Shown: piece after piece, positions 1 to 11,700 of the stretch | How the letters are laid out: each line of letters begins with the position of its first letter | Numbering within the stretch: position 1 is the first letter of the stretch | From: Pseudomonadota bacterium | GTDB taxonomy: Bacteria > Pseudomonadota > Gammaproteobacteria > JAKAQQ01 | DNA: 64,000 bases | Direction of reading: 5' to 3' | NCBI GenBank assembly: GCA_021798115.1 | Contig: JAJZYM010000004.1 | Location: 1-64,000 of the forward strand | Translations under genes and position numbers: made by a program | The notes under the pieces: generated by a model | The model's input: only the letters and a program-made list of their open reading frames with translations | Database searches by the model: none | Told to the model about the DNA's origin: nothing

Positions 1-215
1 CGGTGCGTGGGGGGGCGCCTGGGGAGGCGGAGGTGACGCTTCTGGCGCGGACGGCGGCGGGGGCGACGGCGAGTGGGCGGTTTGAGGTGGTGGTCCGTGC
101 GGCGGGGACGGGGACGTCGTCCGGTTCGGGGGCGATGGGGCTGTGGGCGCTCGTGCTTCTTGGTCTTGGGGCGGTGGTGGAGGTGATGCGCCGGCGCCGG
201 GCGGGACGGGTCTAA
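1..215 (+). CDS. C-terminal end of a secreted protein with GlyGly-CTERM-like sorting tail (partial)
   Basis: Only the last ~71 codons are in the window; the reading frame is open at the left edge and ends in TAA at 213-215. The end of the protein has a Ser/Gly-rich linker, a hydrophobic segment (GLWALVLLGLGAVVEV) and a terminal Arg cluster (MRRRRAGRV). This tripartite layout is that of GlyGly-CTERM tails, which in Gammaproteobacteria are processed by rhombosortase and tether exported proteins at the surface. The S53 protease at the other end of the window has a very similar tail. The catalytic or binding part of this protein lies outside the window, so its function cannot be given. A simple C-terminal membrane anchor is the alternative. 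Confidence 0.6.
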   Translation, partial: VRGGAPGEAEVTLLARTAAGATASGRFEVVVRAAGTGTSSGSGAMGLWALVLLGLGAVVEVMRRRRAGRV

Positions 216-523
216 AGGGAAATCGCGGGTGGGTGTGCGCCGGATTGCGGCGCACGCCCCCCTCGGGGAAGAGGCGCAGAGGGTGGATCCCTGGAGACCA
301 GTGCGACGCGGTCGAGCCGTGTCGATTTGCTTGGTGCCCTCTCCTTTGGGGAAAGACATCAAGAACCCAGGACGGGTTGGGTCGGGGTCTCTCAATCCGT
401 GCTTTGGCGGGGACCACGGAGACGCGGTGGACGAGCGTTCGCCTTCTCCGAGGAGTGTGGGGAGCGGGCCGTCGTGGCTGCGGATCCGTGGGCTTTCCGC
501 ACCTTGGCGAAGGTGCCGGCGAT
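216..523. other. Intergenic region between convergent genes
   Basis: About 310 bp between the converging first gene and dacC. Apart from the hairpin near its left end I see no recognisable gene. Open frames here look like GC-driven shadows without protein-like composition. Confidence 0.5.
235..255. terminator. Strong hairpin after the first gene
   Basis: GTGCGCCG (235-242) and CGGCGCAC (248-255) form an 8-bp perfect stem with a 5-nt loop, 20 nt after the stop codon. No T-run follows, so it may be a transcript-end stabiliser rather than a classical intrinsic terminator. Confidence 0.35.
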
Positions 524-1684
524 TCAAAGCGTCCGGAGACGCCGGAGGAGGAGGGTCCACCAGGAGGCGGGGTGTGTGTCCCCGCGGGCGAGGGCCACGA
601 TCCGGGCGATGGGCTGTCCTCTCTCGTGCAGGATGAGCTCGCCCACGGTCATTCCTTTGCGGATCGGACGCTGGCGGAGCACCTCCGGCTTGAGGCTCGG
701 GATGAGCGAGGACCGTACGAACGTTCTGGGGACGGTTGCGAGGAGCGGCCGGGCGATCCCGTAGGGCACATTCTCGGGGCTGTCTGCGGGAAGATGCAGG
801 AAACCGATGGTGGCTCCCGCGGGTAACAGGGTGAGGGTGCGGGTGGCGCGGAATCCCCAGTGGAGGAGTGTGTCGGCCGCGTTCATGGCGCCTCTCCAGT
901 TCCGTCCGCCCATCACCACGGCGATGAGGCGCCGGCCGTCGTGGACGGCCGTCTCGTCCATACAGTAACCCGCCTCGGAGGTGTGGCCGGTCTTGAGCCC
1001 GTCGACCCAGGGGTCGTGGAAGAGAAGGGGATTCCAGCTGGCCTGGGTGATGTGGTTGTAGCGGTAGGATTTCTCCGCGCTGATGCGGAGAATGCCCGGA
1101 TCGCGGCGGAGAAGGTCGAGGCTCAGGAGGGCGATGTCGTAGGAGGTCGTATGAAGATCCGGAGCGGGAAGACCGTCGACGTCGCTGTAGTGGGTGCCGC
1201 GAAGTCCAAGCTGCCGCGCGGCCGCGTTCATGAGCGCGACGAAGCCGCTCCGACTTCCGGCCACCGCCTGCGCGAGGGCGACGGCCGCGTCGTTTCCCGA
1301 GTCGATGATGAGCCCGTGGAGCAGCTCCGCGACATCGACGGGGAGACCCGGCTGGATGAACATCCGCGATCCGCCCGTCCGCCACGCGGCCACGCTCACA
1401 GGGATGTTTTCGTCGGGGCGGATCGTTCCGCGGTGGAGCGCCCGGTAGGTCAGCCAGGCGGTCATGAGTTTGGTCAGGCTCGCGGGCGGGAGACGGCGGT
1501 GTGCGTCGTGCGCGGCGATGACGGTCCCGGTGGCGGCGTCGACGAGGATATAGGCGCGGACGGAAGCCAACTTCGGCGGCGGAGGAAAGTGCCAGGGCGG
1601 CACGAAGAGACGAGAGGAGGCCCAAGCGGCCGGGGGCCAGGCGAGAAGGGCGCAGAGGGCGAGGCGAGAGAGTGGACGGATCAC
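524..1684 (-). CDS. dacC: D-alanyl-D-alanine carboxypeptidase, PBP5/6 type (S11)
   Basis: Trims the terminal D-Ala of peptidoglycan pentapeptides in the periplasm. The 386-residue product starts with a signal peptide (hydrophobic stretch ~6-16, AWAS cleavage region). All three penicillin-binding motifs are visible: SLTK at 69-72 (nucleophile Ser69), SGN at 129-131 and KTG at 231-233. The C-terminal ~100 residues resemble the beta-rich domain of PBP5. The GTG start at 1684 forms a GTGA overlap with the stop of dacB, so the two carboxypeptidases are translationally coupled. An upstream extension in the same frame runs into dacB and is not needed. Assignment to dacA, dacC or dacD cannot be settled from sequence alone. 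Confidence 0.9.
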   Translation of the reverse strand: MIRPLSRLALCALLAWPPAAWASSRLFVPPWHFPPPPKLASVRAYILVDAATGTVIAAHDAHRRLPPASLTKLMTAWLTYRALHRGTIRPDENIPVSVAAWRTGGSRMFIQPGLPVDVAELLHGLIIDSGNDAAVALAQAVAGSRSGFVALMNAAARQLGLRGTHYSDVDGLPAPDLHTTSYDIALLSLDLLRRDPGILRISAEKSYRYNHITQASWNPLLFHDPWVDGLKTGHTSEAGYCMDETAVHDGRRLIAVVMGGRNWRGAMNAADTLLHWGFRATRTLTLLPAGATIGFLHLPADSPENVPYGIARPLLATVPRTFVRSSLIPSLKPEVLRQRPIRKGMTVGELILHERGQPIARIVALARGDTHPASWWTLLLRRLRTL

Positions 1685-3177
1685 GAGCGGGCGGGCCTTG
1701 GAGAGCGTTTGAGGTAAGGTGCGAGGAAACGGCGTACGGCGGTGAGCACCGTCCCGACGGAGACGGAGGGGTGTCTGGGCGTACCGTTGACGAGGACGGC
1801 GAAGGCGCCCCAGCCGCCCCGGGCGAGGCGCAGGTAGCCGGCGAGACCGACGACGGCGTAGGGGTTGGTCAAGGTTCCGGTCTTGACGGCCACCCGATCC
1901 TCCCAGGCCGTGTCGGTGGGATCGTCGATGAAACGCAGGGGAGTCTGCCCGGGCAGAGCCAGCGACCCAAGGAGCGTCGGGAAGGATGCGGTTCGCGCGT
2001 AGCCGGCGCGAAGCAGCGCGACGAGTTCGCGTGCGGAGCTGCGGTTGCCGGTGCTGAGGCCGCTGCCGCTGAGAAGACGCGGCGGCCTCCGCGCCCCGTG
2101 GCGGCGCAGGCTGGGAGCGAGAGATTGCGCGAGCGTGCGCGACGCTCCGCCCAGGGACGCGGGCGGGCGTCCGCGTGCGGAACGCGCCCAATCGAGCGTG
2201 AGGAGATCGGCGATCACGTTGTTGCTGTAGGCGACCATGGCGTGGAGGATCCGGGCCAGGCTCTCGCCGCGGACGGCGACGAGGAGGCGCGCTCCGGGCG
2301 GCAGGTGGGGGCGGCGGGTGAAACCCGCGGGGACCTGCACCCCCACGCGTCGGAGCAGCCCGTTGAAGAGCCGTGCTGCGAGGCGGCCCGGGCGACCCGC
2401 GGCGATGTAGAGGTGGTGGGGCGGGGATCGGCGCGCGATGGCGCCGTTGACGGTGATGCGGGTTCCCTGCCGTCCGCTCGTGCGGCGGGCGGCGAGGAAG
2501 GCGGGCTCACCCGCCCGGACGGTCCGCACGCGGGTGATGAGACGCACCCTGCGGAGCGGGAAGGGGAGAAGAGCGGCCGCGGCGGGAAGGCCCGCTCGCC
2601 GTGCCGGGCGGACGAGGAGATCGTAAGTCCCGTAGTCGACCTCGAGCGGCGAGAGAGGAGCGAGGTAGGCCGCCCGTGCGCTTTGCCGCGCGCGGCAGCG
2701 GTCGCGGGGCGCGCAGGGCACCGGCACGAGGCGTCCGGGAACGATGACGATCGGGAGGGTCGTGCGGCGGATCCCGAGGGCCGCCGCGGCGAGAGCGAGA
2801 CGTGCCAGGCGGGCGTAGGTGAGGGTGGGATCGCCGCCCCCGCGGAGGACGAGCCCGCCCTCGAGAACTCCGCCGGTGCGGAGCTGCCCGAACTCGTAGA
2901 GGCGGGTGGTGAAACGGTGGTCGGCGGGCCAGCGGCGCAAGGCGGCAAGGGCGACGTAGAGCTTCGAGAGCGAGGCCGGGATGAGTCGTTGGCCGGGGGC
3001 GAAGGCGGCGAGGGGACGGTGCCGGTCGAGATCGTAGAGTTCGGCGCTCACGCGGAGACCGCGGACGGTGAGCCTGAGGAGGGCGTCGCGACCGACGGGA
3101 GGCGAGGCCGCGGCGGAGGTCGCGACCGCCAGAGCGGCGAGGAGGAACCCTCCGCCGAAGACGAAAGCAGGTTTCAC
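1681..3177 (-). CDS. dacB: D-alanyl-D-alanine carboxypeptidase/endopeptidase, PBP4 type (S13)
   Basis: Periplasmic S13 enzyme that cleaves D-Ala-D-Ala and peptide cross-links. The 498-residue product has a signal peptide (hydrophobic ~5-24, AAAS). Motif SLSK lies at 69-72, an SNN motif (YSNNVIA) in the middle and KTG (VAVKTGTLTN) in the last fifth, with the large insert between SxxK and SxN typical of PBP4. The GTG start at 3177 overlaps the TGA of xseA as GTGA and the stop overlaps the dacC start in the same way. xseA-dacB-dacC therefore reads as one operon. Many Arg and Ala residues reflect the GC-rich genome. Confidence 0.9.
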   Translation of the reverse strand: MKPAFVFGGGFLLAALAVATSAAASPPVGRDALLRLTVRGLRVSAELYDLDRHRPLAAFAPGQRLIPASLSKLYVALAALRRWPADHRFTTRLYEFGQLRTGGVLEGGLVLRGGGDPTLTYARLARLALAAAALGIRRTTLPIVIVPGRLVPVPCAPRDRCRARQSARAAYLAPLSPLEVDYGTYDLLVRPARRAGLPAAAALLPFPLRRVRLITRVRTVRAGEPAFLAARRTSGRQGTRITVNGAIARRSPPHHLYIAAGRPGRLAARLFNGLLRRVGVQVPAGFTRRPHLPPGARLLVAVRGESLARILHAMVAYSNNVIADLLTLDWARSARGRPPASLGGASRTLAQSLAPSLRRHGARRPPRLLSGSGLSTGNRSSARELVALLRAGYARTASFPTLLGSLALPGQTPLRFIDDPTDTAWEDRVAVKTGTLTNPYAVVGLAGYLRLARGGWGAFAVLVNGTPRHPSVSVGTVLTAVRRFLAPYLKRSPRPARS

Positions 3178-4586
3178 GACCCGCGCCGTTCGAGGGGGAC
3201 GGCGGGGGCGGTCGTGGTGGCCTCGACGCGGCTTCGGCTCCACTCGACGACGAGAGGGGTTCCGGTGGGAAGACCCTCGGCGTCGCGAAGGAGATCTCCC
3301 TCACGGTTGAAGACGAGCGCGTAGCCGCGGGCGAGGACGGCGTGGGGGTCGAGGCCGCGCAGGGCGCCGGCGAGGGATCCTGTTCGGAGCGCGCGGTCCT
3401 CGAGACGTGCGCGCATCGCCGTGGCAAGCCGTCCGCGTGCCTCGGTGATTCGCTGCTCCCCGGCGGCGAGGCGGAGTTCGATCCGGGGGGCCGTCCGTTC
3501 GGGACGCGTCGCCTCGAGCCGACGGAGGAGGGCTGCCAAGGGGGCGGGCCGACGGCGGCTGAGCTCGCACCAGCGGGCGAGGACGAGAGCGGGTCGTTCG
3601 AGACGGCGGCGGACGGCGGCGGAGAGCTGACCCTGGCGTTCGTCGAGGCGGAGGAGCCGCTCATCGAGACGGCGGCGCGGGTGGTGGGCGAAAAGACGCT
3701 CGCGCAGCCCCTCGATCCGCGCGGCCAGTTCGTTCCGGTCCGGGACGGCACGCTCGGCGGCTCCGCTGGGCGTGGTCCCATCGAGGTCCGCGGCGAGATC
3801 GGCGAGGGTGCGGTCGGTCTCGTGCCCGAGGCCGGTGATCACGGGCACCGGACAGCGGCGAACGGCACTCACGACCTCACGGGTATTGAAGGCGGAGAGG
3901 TCTTCACTCGAGCCGCCGCCGCGGACGAGGAGCACGAGATCGGCGTCGCACCGCTCGGCGAAACGGGCGAACGCCTGCGCAATCTCGAGCGGGGCATGAA
4001 CCCCCTGGACCGAGGTGGCGTAGAGACGGACCGGGACGAGCGGAAGCCTCCGGCCAAGCACCCGGAGCACGTCGCGCACGGCGGCCCCGCTGGGCGAGGT
4101 CACGACCGCAATGCGGCGGGGAAGACCGGGGAGCGGGCGCCGCTCCTCGAGACTGCGAAAGAGCCCTTCGGCGGCAAGGGCGCGGCGCAGCTCCTCGAGT
4201 TGCCGCTGCCGTGCGCCTTCGCCGCCTTCCTCGACGTGATCAATGATGAGCTGAAGCGTCCCGCGCGCCTGATAGACGGCCGCCCGGCCGTGGACGAGGA
4301 CCGTTCGCCCGGGGGCGAGGAGCGCAGAGGACGACGCCCCCAGGCTCCGCGCGAAGAGGACGCAGCGGATCATCGCCCGTTCGTCGCGGAGCGTGAAGTA
4401 ACGGTGCCCCGAGGCGGGTGTGCTCAGATCGAGCACCTCGCCCTCGATCCAGAGGGAGGGGCAGGCCGTGCGCGCGAGCCCGTCGAGGACGGCGACGAGC
4501 CGACTCACGCTCCACGGCGCCGTGCGGCTGGGGAGGACGGCCCCCTCGGGGATCGCGGCCTCGGCGGGCGGGGGAGGGAAATCCAT
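3174..4586 (-). CDS. xseA: Exodeoxyribonuclease VII large subunit
   Basis: Large subunit of exonuclease VII, which degrades single-stranded DNA in both directions with XseB (not in this window). The 470-residue length matches the family (456 in E. coli). The N-terminal OB-fold (WIEGEV, GHRYFTLRDE) is followed by the catalytic domain with RRIAVVTSPSGAAVRDVL, RGGGSSEDLSAFN and PVITGLGHETDRTLADLAAD, then an Arg/Glu/Leu-rich helical region (~265-430) that fits the coiled-coil part. ATG at 4586 places the OB-fold at the usual distance; an in-frame ATG six codons upstream is possible. It is divergent from guaB and is followed by dacB with a 4-nt overlap. Confidence 0.95.
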   Translation of the reverse strand: MDFPPPPAEAAIPEGAVLPSRTAPWSVSRLVAVLDGLARTACPSLWIEGEVLDLSTPASGHRYFTLRDERAMIRCVLFARSLGASSSALLAPGRTVLVHGRAAVYQARGTLQLIIDHVEEGGEGARQRQLEELRRALAAEGLFRSLEERRPLPGLPRRIAVVTSPSGAAVRDVLRVLGRRLPLVPVRLYATSVQGVHAPLEIAQAFARFAERCDADLVLLVRGGGSSEDLSAFNTREVVSAVRRCPVPVITGLGHETDRTLADLAADLDGTTPSGAAERAVPDRNELAARIEGLRERLFAHHPRRRLDERLLRLDERQGQLSAAVRRRLERPALVLARWCELSRRRPAPLAALLRRLEATRPERTAPRIELRLAAGEQRITEARGRLATAMRARLEDRALRTGSLAGALRGLDPHAVLARGYALVFNREGDLLRDAEGLPTGTPLVVEWSRSRVEATTTAPAVPLERRGS

Positions 4587-4601
4587 GCGTGTCCATCTTA
4601 G

Positions 4602-6143
<1,542 letters not shown>

Positions 6144-6147
6144 GCCG

Positions 6148-7725
6148 GTGGCTGGGCACGCGCCTTCACTCCCCGACGAACGGGTCCTCGTCCTCGATTT
6201 CGGTTCCCAGTACACCGAGCTCATCGCCCGACGCGTGCGGGAATTGGGTGTCTACGCCGCCGTCTTCCCCTGGGACGCCTCCGCCGAGGAGATCCGGCTC
6301 TTCGCCCCGCGGGCGGTGATCCTCTCGGGCGGACCCTCCTCGGTCTGCGAGGCGGGCTCACCGCGCGCGCCCGAGGCCGTCTTCGCCCTCGGTGTGCCGG
6401 TGCTCGGCATCTGCTACGGGATGCAACTCCTCGCCGTCCAGCTCGGCGGGACGGTCGAACCCGGCACGCCGCGCGAATTCGGCTACGCCGAGGCCGCTCT
6501 CACCGCCGAGGATCCGCTGCTCGTGCCGGCCGCCGAGACCCTCCCCGACGGACGCCGGGGGCTGCGCGTCTGGATGTCGCACGGCGATCGGGTCGATCAG
6601 CTGCCGCCGGGTTTCCGCCCCCTTCTCACCAGCCGCGGTGCGCCGGTGGCCGCGATGGCGGATCCCGCCCGCCGCTACTACGGGCTTCAGTTCCATCCCG
6701 AAGTCCGCCACACTCCGCGCGGCCACGAGATCCTGGCCGCCTTCCTGACGCTCTCGGGTCTCGGAAGGAGCTGGACGCCCGAAGCGATCCTCGAGCGCCT
6801 CACCCGAGATCTCGGCGTGCGCCTCGCCGAAGGCGGGCGTGTGCTCCTGGCCCTGTCCGGAGGGGTCGATTCCACGGTGAGTGCCGCTCTCCTGCGCCGG
6901 GTCGTGGGCGCCCGTCTCGTCCCGGTCTTTGTCGATACGGGTCTTCTGCGTGCGGGCGAACGCGAGGAAGTCGAGGCCCTCTTCGGGGCGGACGGTCTGC
7001 GCGTCGTCGACGCCGGGGCGCGTTTCCTTGAGGCTCTTCGTGGCGTCGGGGATCCCGAGACGAAACGCAAGATCATCGGCCGCCTCTTCATCGATGTCTT
7101 TGCCGAGGAGGCGCGAAGGATCCAGGGCGTCGGCTGGTTCGCCCAGGGGACGATCTACCCCGACGTGATCGAATCGGCGCGTACCCGCCCCGGGAGCGCG
7201 AAGGCCGTCATCAAATCCCACCATAACGTGGGCGGTCTTCCCGACGTTCTTCCTTTTCCGCTCGTCGAGCCCCTGCGCGAGCTCTTCAAGGATGAGGTGC
7301 GCGCGCTCGGGGCTCTTCTCGGCGTTCCACCGGCGCTTCTGGCGCGTCACCCCTTTCCCGGTCCGGGCCTCGCCGTGCGTGTCCTCGGTGAGGTGACCGC
7401 CGAGGCCCTGGCGATCGTGCGTGCCGCCGATCGGATCTTTCTTGAGGAGTTGCGTCGCGCCGGCTGGTACGAGCGTGTTGCCCAGGCGTTCGCCGTCTAT
7501 CTGCCCGTCCGTTCGGTCGCGGTCATGGGCGACGCCCGCCGTCACGATCCGGTGGTGGCCTTGCGTGCGGTCGAGACGGAGGATTTCATGACCGCGCGTG
7601 CCGCCGAGTTGCCCCCCGATCTTCTGGCCCGCTGCGCGCGGCGAATCACCAACGAGGTGCCCGGTCTCTCGCGGGTCGTCTACGACTGCACGAGCAAGCC
7701 GCCGGCGACGATCGAGTGGGAATGA
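6148..7725 (+). CDS. guaA: GMP synthase (glutamine-hydrolysing)
   Basis: Converts XMP to GMP using glutamine and ATP. The 525 residues equal the E. coli length. The N-terminal class I glutaminase domain has DFGSQYTELIARR, the nucleophile Cys89 in GICYGMQLL and the FHPEV His/Glu pair. The ATP-pyrophosphatase domain has the P-loop SGGVDST. The C-terminal dimerisation domain ends in the typical TSKPPATIEWE. GTG at 6148 is the only start between the guaB stop and the conserved N-terminus. It forms an operon with guaB. Confidence 0.97.
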   Translation: MAGHAPSLPDERVLVLDFGSQYTELIARRVRELGVYAAVFPWDASAEEIRLFAPRAVILSGGPSSVCEAGSPRAPEAVFALGVPVLGICYGMQLLAVQLGGTVEPGTPREFGYAEAALTAEDPLLVPAAETLPDGRRGLRVWMSHGDRVDQLPPGFRPLLTSRGAPVAAMADPARRYYGLQFHPEVRHTPRGHEILAAFLTLSGLGRSWTPEAILERLTRDLGVRLAEGGRVLLALSGGVDSTVSAALLRRVVGARLVPVFVDTGLLRAGEREEVEALFGADGLRVVDAGARFLEALRGVGDPETKRKIIGRLFIDVFAEEARRIQGVGWFAQGTIYPDVIESARTRPGSAKAVIKSHHNVGGLPDVLPFPLVEPLRELFKDEVRALGALLGVPPALLARHPFPGPGLAVRVLGEVTAEALAIVRAADRIFLEELRRAGWYERVAQAFAVYLPVRSVAVMGDARRHDPVVALRAVETEDFMTARAAELPPDLLARCARRITNEVPGLSRVVYDCTSKPPATIEWE

Positions 7726-8248
7726 TCCCGCTCGACATCCGTGGCCGTGCGAGTCGAAACGAGCCTGTGGGAGACGGTTGATGCCGCGTTCTGTGAAGAG
7801 GATCGGGATGGGGTCGGCGAAGCGCGGGACATCCTGATCCGTGAAGCGCCCAGGATCGAACCTTCTGAGTTCGGCTGACCAACCCGCATCGACTTTCCCC
7901 CGGGAGCCGGTGTGCGGTGCCTGGAGAAGCGGGCGTCCATCCGGTCCGTGACACGCTGAGCCAGAGCTACCGGCACCCCGAACGTCCTGCAGGTCCGTGT
8001 CCCGTGTGTGAGGTGGCCCCGCGGTGCGGCGCGCCCGCCCGTGTGGATGGGCGGCATCCACCGCAACACCGACTGCCAGGCCTCGTAGCGCACCAACGTC
8101 GACCGTTCCGCAAGGCGGCCAAGGGGGGCTCCTCCGGAGCCGTTATGATGGAGTCTCACGCCGGTGTGCGGTGACTCTGTATCATGGCCGACCCGACCGT
8201 CTTGCGGACCCGCGGTGCGGGTCGAGTGTTTTCTCGGGCCGTCGCACC
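7726..8248. other. 523-bp gap between guaA and tadA
   Basis: No recognised gene. A 45-codon plus-strand frame (7741-7878, GTG start) encodes an acidic, fairly balanced peptide (e.g. LWETVDAAFCEEDRDGVGEA) that looks more protein-like than the surrounding frames, but I cannot match it to a family. A longer minus-strand frame through here continues antisense to guaA and is judged a shadow. A GGCTCC/GGAGCC hairpin sits near 8130-8145. Confidence 0.4.
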
Positions 8249-8761
8249 GTGCGGACGCTGACGCGCCCGGTCGACCGCGCGGCGACGGCGCCTTCGGCCG
8301 AGACCGATCGCCACTGGATGAGTCTTGCGCTCGCGGCCGCCCGCCGCGCCGCGGCACGGGGCGAGGTGCCGGTCGGGGCCGTTCTGGTCGACGCCGGGGG
8401 CAGGATCGCGACGGGATCCAACCGCACCCTCGCGGGAGGGGATCCCACGCTCCACGCCGAAATCGTGACGCTCCGCCGGGCCGCGCGTCGGCGCGGCAAC
8501 TACCGCCTGCCCGGCACGCGCCTCTACGTCACCCTCGAGCCCTGCCCGATGTGCCTCGGGGCTCTCCTCTGGGCGCGGACCGACGAGATCGTCTACGCCC
8601 TTCCCGATCCCAAAGCCGGGGCTGTTGAAAGTGTGGTCCGTCTCCTCGAGGGCGCGTTCCCCCACCGTCTCACCGCGCGCCGCGGGCCGGGTGCGGAGGA
8701 GTCGGCCGCGCTCCTCAGGTCGTTCTTCCGCGCCCGTCGACCTCGGGGAGGGATGCCGTGA
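8249..8761 (+). CDS. tadA: tRNA adenosine(34) deaminase
   Basis: Deaminates A34 of tRNA-Arg(ACG) to inosine. The 170-residue product (167 in E. coli) shows the zinc-deaminase signature HAE at 69-71 (zinc His69, proton-shuttle Glu71) and PCPMC at 98-102 (zinc Cys99 and Cys102). The N-terminal helix HWMSLALAAARRA precedes EVPVGAVLV as in TadA. GTG at 8249 gives the family's usual ~20 residues before HWM. An ATG at the M of HWM would remove part of that helix. The stop overlaps the yhdP start as GTGA. Confidence 0.92.
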   Translation: MRTLTRPVDRAATAPSAETDRHWMSLALAAARRAAARGEVPVGAVLVDAGGRIATGSNRTLAGGDPTLHAEIVTLRRAARRRGNYRLPGTRLYVTLEPCPMCLGALLWARTDEIVYALPDPKAGAVESVVRLLEGAFPHRLTARRGPGAEESAALLRSFFRARRPRGGMP

Positions 8762-11700
8762 GGCGCCTTCGGTTGGCCCACATCCTGGGCGGTCTCGCGG
8801 CGGTCCTGGCCGCCCTCGTCCTCACCGCCGCCGTGGGGGTGGGACTCTTTCGCTTCGCGGCCTCCGCGGTCCCGCACGCGCGCGGAAAGATCGAAGCTTG
8901 GGCCGAGCGTCGGCTCGCTCTTCGTTTGCGCCTGCGCACGATTGATCTCGTCTGGCGGCGCCTGCATCCGGAGTTCGTCCTCCGCGGGGTTCACCTGGTG
9001 GGGCCCAAGGGGAGCACGTCCGTGGCGGTCCGCCGCCTCGCCTTTGGGATCTCGTGGAGCGGTCTTCTCTCGGGGCGGCTACGCCCGTCCTGGATGGGTC
9101 TCGACGGACTGAGCCTTCCGCTGGTTCAGGATGCGGACGGGCACTGGCGGCTTCCGCGGGGGCTCGCGCCGCTTCTCGCCGCGACCTCGCAACGACCGGT
9201 GCATCCCTTCGAGGGGGGAATCCGCCTGCGCGACGCCCGTTTCCTCCTGCATTCCCCGGCCTTTGGGCCGTCCCCTCTTCTCGTTCATGTCGTGCGCTTC
9301 CGCTTGCGTTCGGGGGACGATCGGGCGCGGCTGCGACTCGAGGCGCTCGTCCCGGACTGGGGGCGGGCGCGTCTTCTCCTGGACTACGACGCTCGGGGTC
9401 CCCGTCCCTGGAAACCCTGGCGGAAGGGGACGCACTGGCGCGTGTCGTGGCGGCTCGAGGGTCTGAACGCGGGGGTGTTTCTCCTGGCTCTTCACCCTGC
9501 GTGGAAGGCTCTCGATCCCCACGGTCTCCTCCGCGGGCGGGGTGACCTCGACGGTCGGGGGCTCGTCTTCGACGGTCGGGCGAATCTCGCTCTCGCGCGT
9601 TTCCGCTGGCGGGAGAGGAGGGGTGTTGTCGCCTCGTTCGGCCTGCGGCTGCGGGCCGGGGTGCGCAGCGCCGAGGGTCGGACCGCCGTCGCGCTCTCCG
9701 TTCTCGGGATGCGTTCCCCGCACGGCAAGACTCCCGCCCCCCTTGCCCTGCGTCTTCTCCTCCACCCGACCGCGGTGGGAACGGACGTCCGCGCGCGGAT
9801 CGCGCGGCTTTCCCTCTCGAGTTTCCGGCTTCCGCTCGCGGCCGCCCGGTCCTTCGCCGGACGTGCTCCGGCGTGGCTCGGTCTCCTTCTCAGCGCACGG
9901 CCCCGCGGCCGGTTCCTGGGCACCCACGTTGTCGCCCGCTGGCGGGGCGGGCGGCCCGTGGCCTGGGCGCTTCACGGGAAGCTTCTCGGGTTTCGCAGCC
10001 GCTCCGTCGGGCTCGTTCCGGGACTTCGTCTTCCTCCCGTGCGGCTCGCCCTCGGGAACGTCGGCGGCGGAATCGCGGTCGAGGCGGGGGCGATCGGTCT
10101 CAGGGACCGGCGGTGGGGAGGACCGGAGAGGATCGTCACAACCTCCGGCTTTGTCGTCGATTACAGGCGCTCGACGAGCGGCTTGAGTCTGACGCTGCCG
10201 GCTCTCGGCGCCCGGAGTCCTGCCGGGCCTTTTCGTTTGCGGACGGCCCTGAGGTTCCCCGCGAGCGGGCACGCGCGGATCCGGCTTGCACTCGCAGCCC
10301 AGAGTCTTTCTCTCACGAAAATCCGCACCGCTCTCCCCTCTTCCCTTTGGAGTGCCGGATTCACGCAATGGTTGGGTCGGGCGTTCCCGGACGGGGGGGT
10401 GCTCCGCGGGCTCACGATCCGCTGGCACGGGGCCCTCGTCGCCCTTCCCTGCATCGCGGCCAAGGGATGCCCCGTGGTGCAGGCCGAGGCGCGGCTTCCC
10501 CGCTTCATCTTTGCCCCAGGCTGGCCCGCGCTCGAGCACGCCCGGATCCGGCTCTCCTATCGGGAGGGACGCTTCGCGGCCGTACTCCACCGGGGCACGT
10601 TCGCCGGCTGGCGGCCCGGCGGGGCACGCGTGGTCGTCGGGCCGAACGCGAGACGGCTCGGCCTGAGGCTCGTGTTCTCGGGTCCGCTCGCCCCCGCCTG
10701 GCGTGCCCTTGGACAGACGCCTCTTGCGTCGGGGGGCGGTCTTGTCCATCGTCTCGAGGTCACGGCGGGCGGTGTCCACGGTCGGCTCGCGATCCTCGTT
10801 CCGTTCGCCCGACCCCGGCGGACGACGGTCCGCGGGGACCTCGCACTCCGCGGAGTCGATCTCGGGCTCGGATCGAAGCTCTCCTCACTCACCACCCTGA
10901 CGGGTCGTCTCGTCTTTGTCCCGGGGGGTGTGATCACGCCGGCTCTCGACGGTCGTTGGCTCGGGGTTCCCTTCCACCTGGGCGCTTCTCTCGCCCGCGG
11001 CGTGGAAACCCTCCACGCCGCGGGGGGCCTTCCGGCCCCGGCCGTCGTCGCTGCCCTGAGCGGTGGACCCGCTCCCTCCTGGATCGCGGGGCAGGCGCGC
11101 TGGAGTCTTGCCGCTGCCCTCACTCCCGGCGGGGACGACCGGTTCGTCTGGCGCTCGAGCCTGAAGGGCGTGCGTATCGGCCTTCACGCTCCTCTCGGCA
11201 AGGCCGGGTCCGCCCGACGCCCTCTCGTTCTCATCGCCCGGACGGACCCGCGGAAGGTTCGCCTCCGCCTCCGATACGGTCGCCTCGGTCGCGGGTCTTT
11301 CCGCGCTTCCTCGGCCCGCGGTCCGTGGAACGGGGCCGTGGTCTTCGGGGGAGGGCGTCCGGTCTTGCCCGCCGCCGGGGTGGCCGTCGAGGGACGTCTT
11401 GCGGAGCTCGACCTCCGGGATCTCGTGCGTCTTCTCAGTCTCGGTCGTCGCCGCCGCCCGAAGGCCGCCCCTCCCGGCGCCGTCTTCCGTCTGCGCGCGC
11501 TCGAGATCGGACGGGTGGTGGGTTACGGTCAGGATTTCGGACCTCTGAGCCTGCGCGGGAGCGCTTCCCCGGACCGCGTTCACCTCGCACTCGCAAGCGC
11601 GTCCGTCGCCGGGACGCTTCGCTACCGCCGTTCCGAGCGGGATCCACGCGGACTTGTGCGTCTCTACCTGACCCGTCTCGATCTCGCGCGCCCGCATCAC

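Noticed and set aside
6358-8061. Minus-strand open frame covering guaA and the following gap
   Set aside because: Antisense shadow of guaA running into the gap. Sequence resembling HSIVAGG is just the reverse strand of the guaA C-terminus.
9079-10779. Minus-strand frame of about 566 codons inside yhdP
   Set aside because: Pro/Arg/Glu-rich antisense shadow of the AsmA-like gene without start signals.
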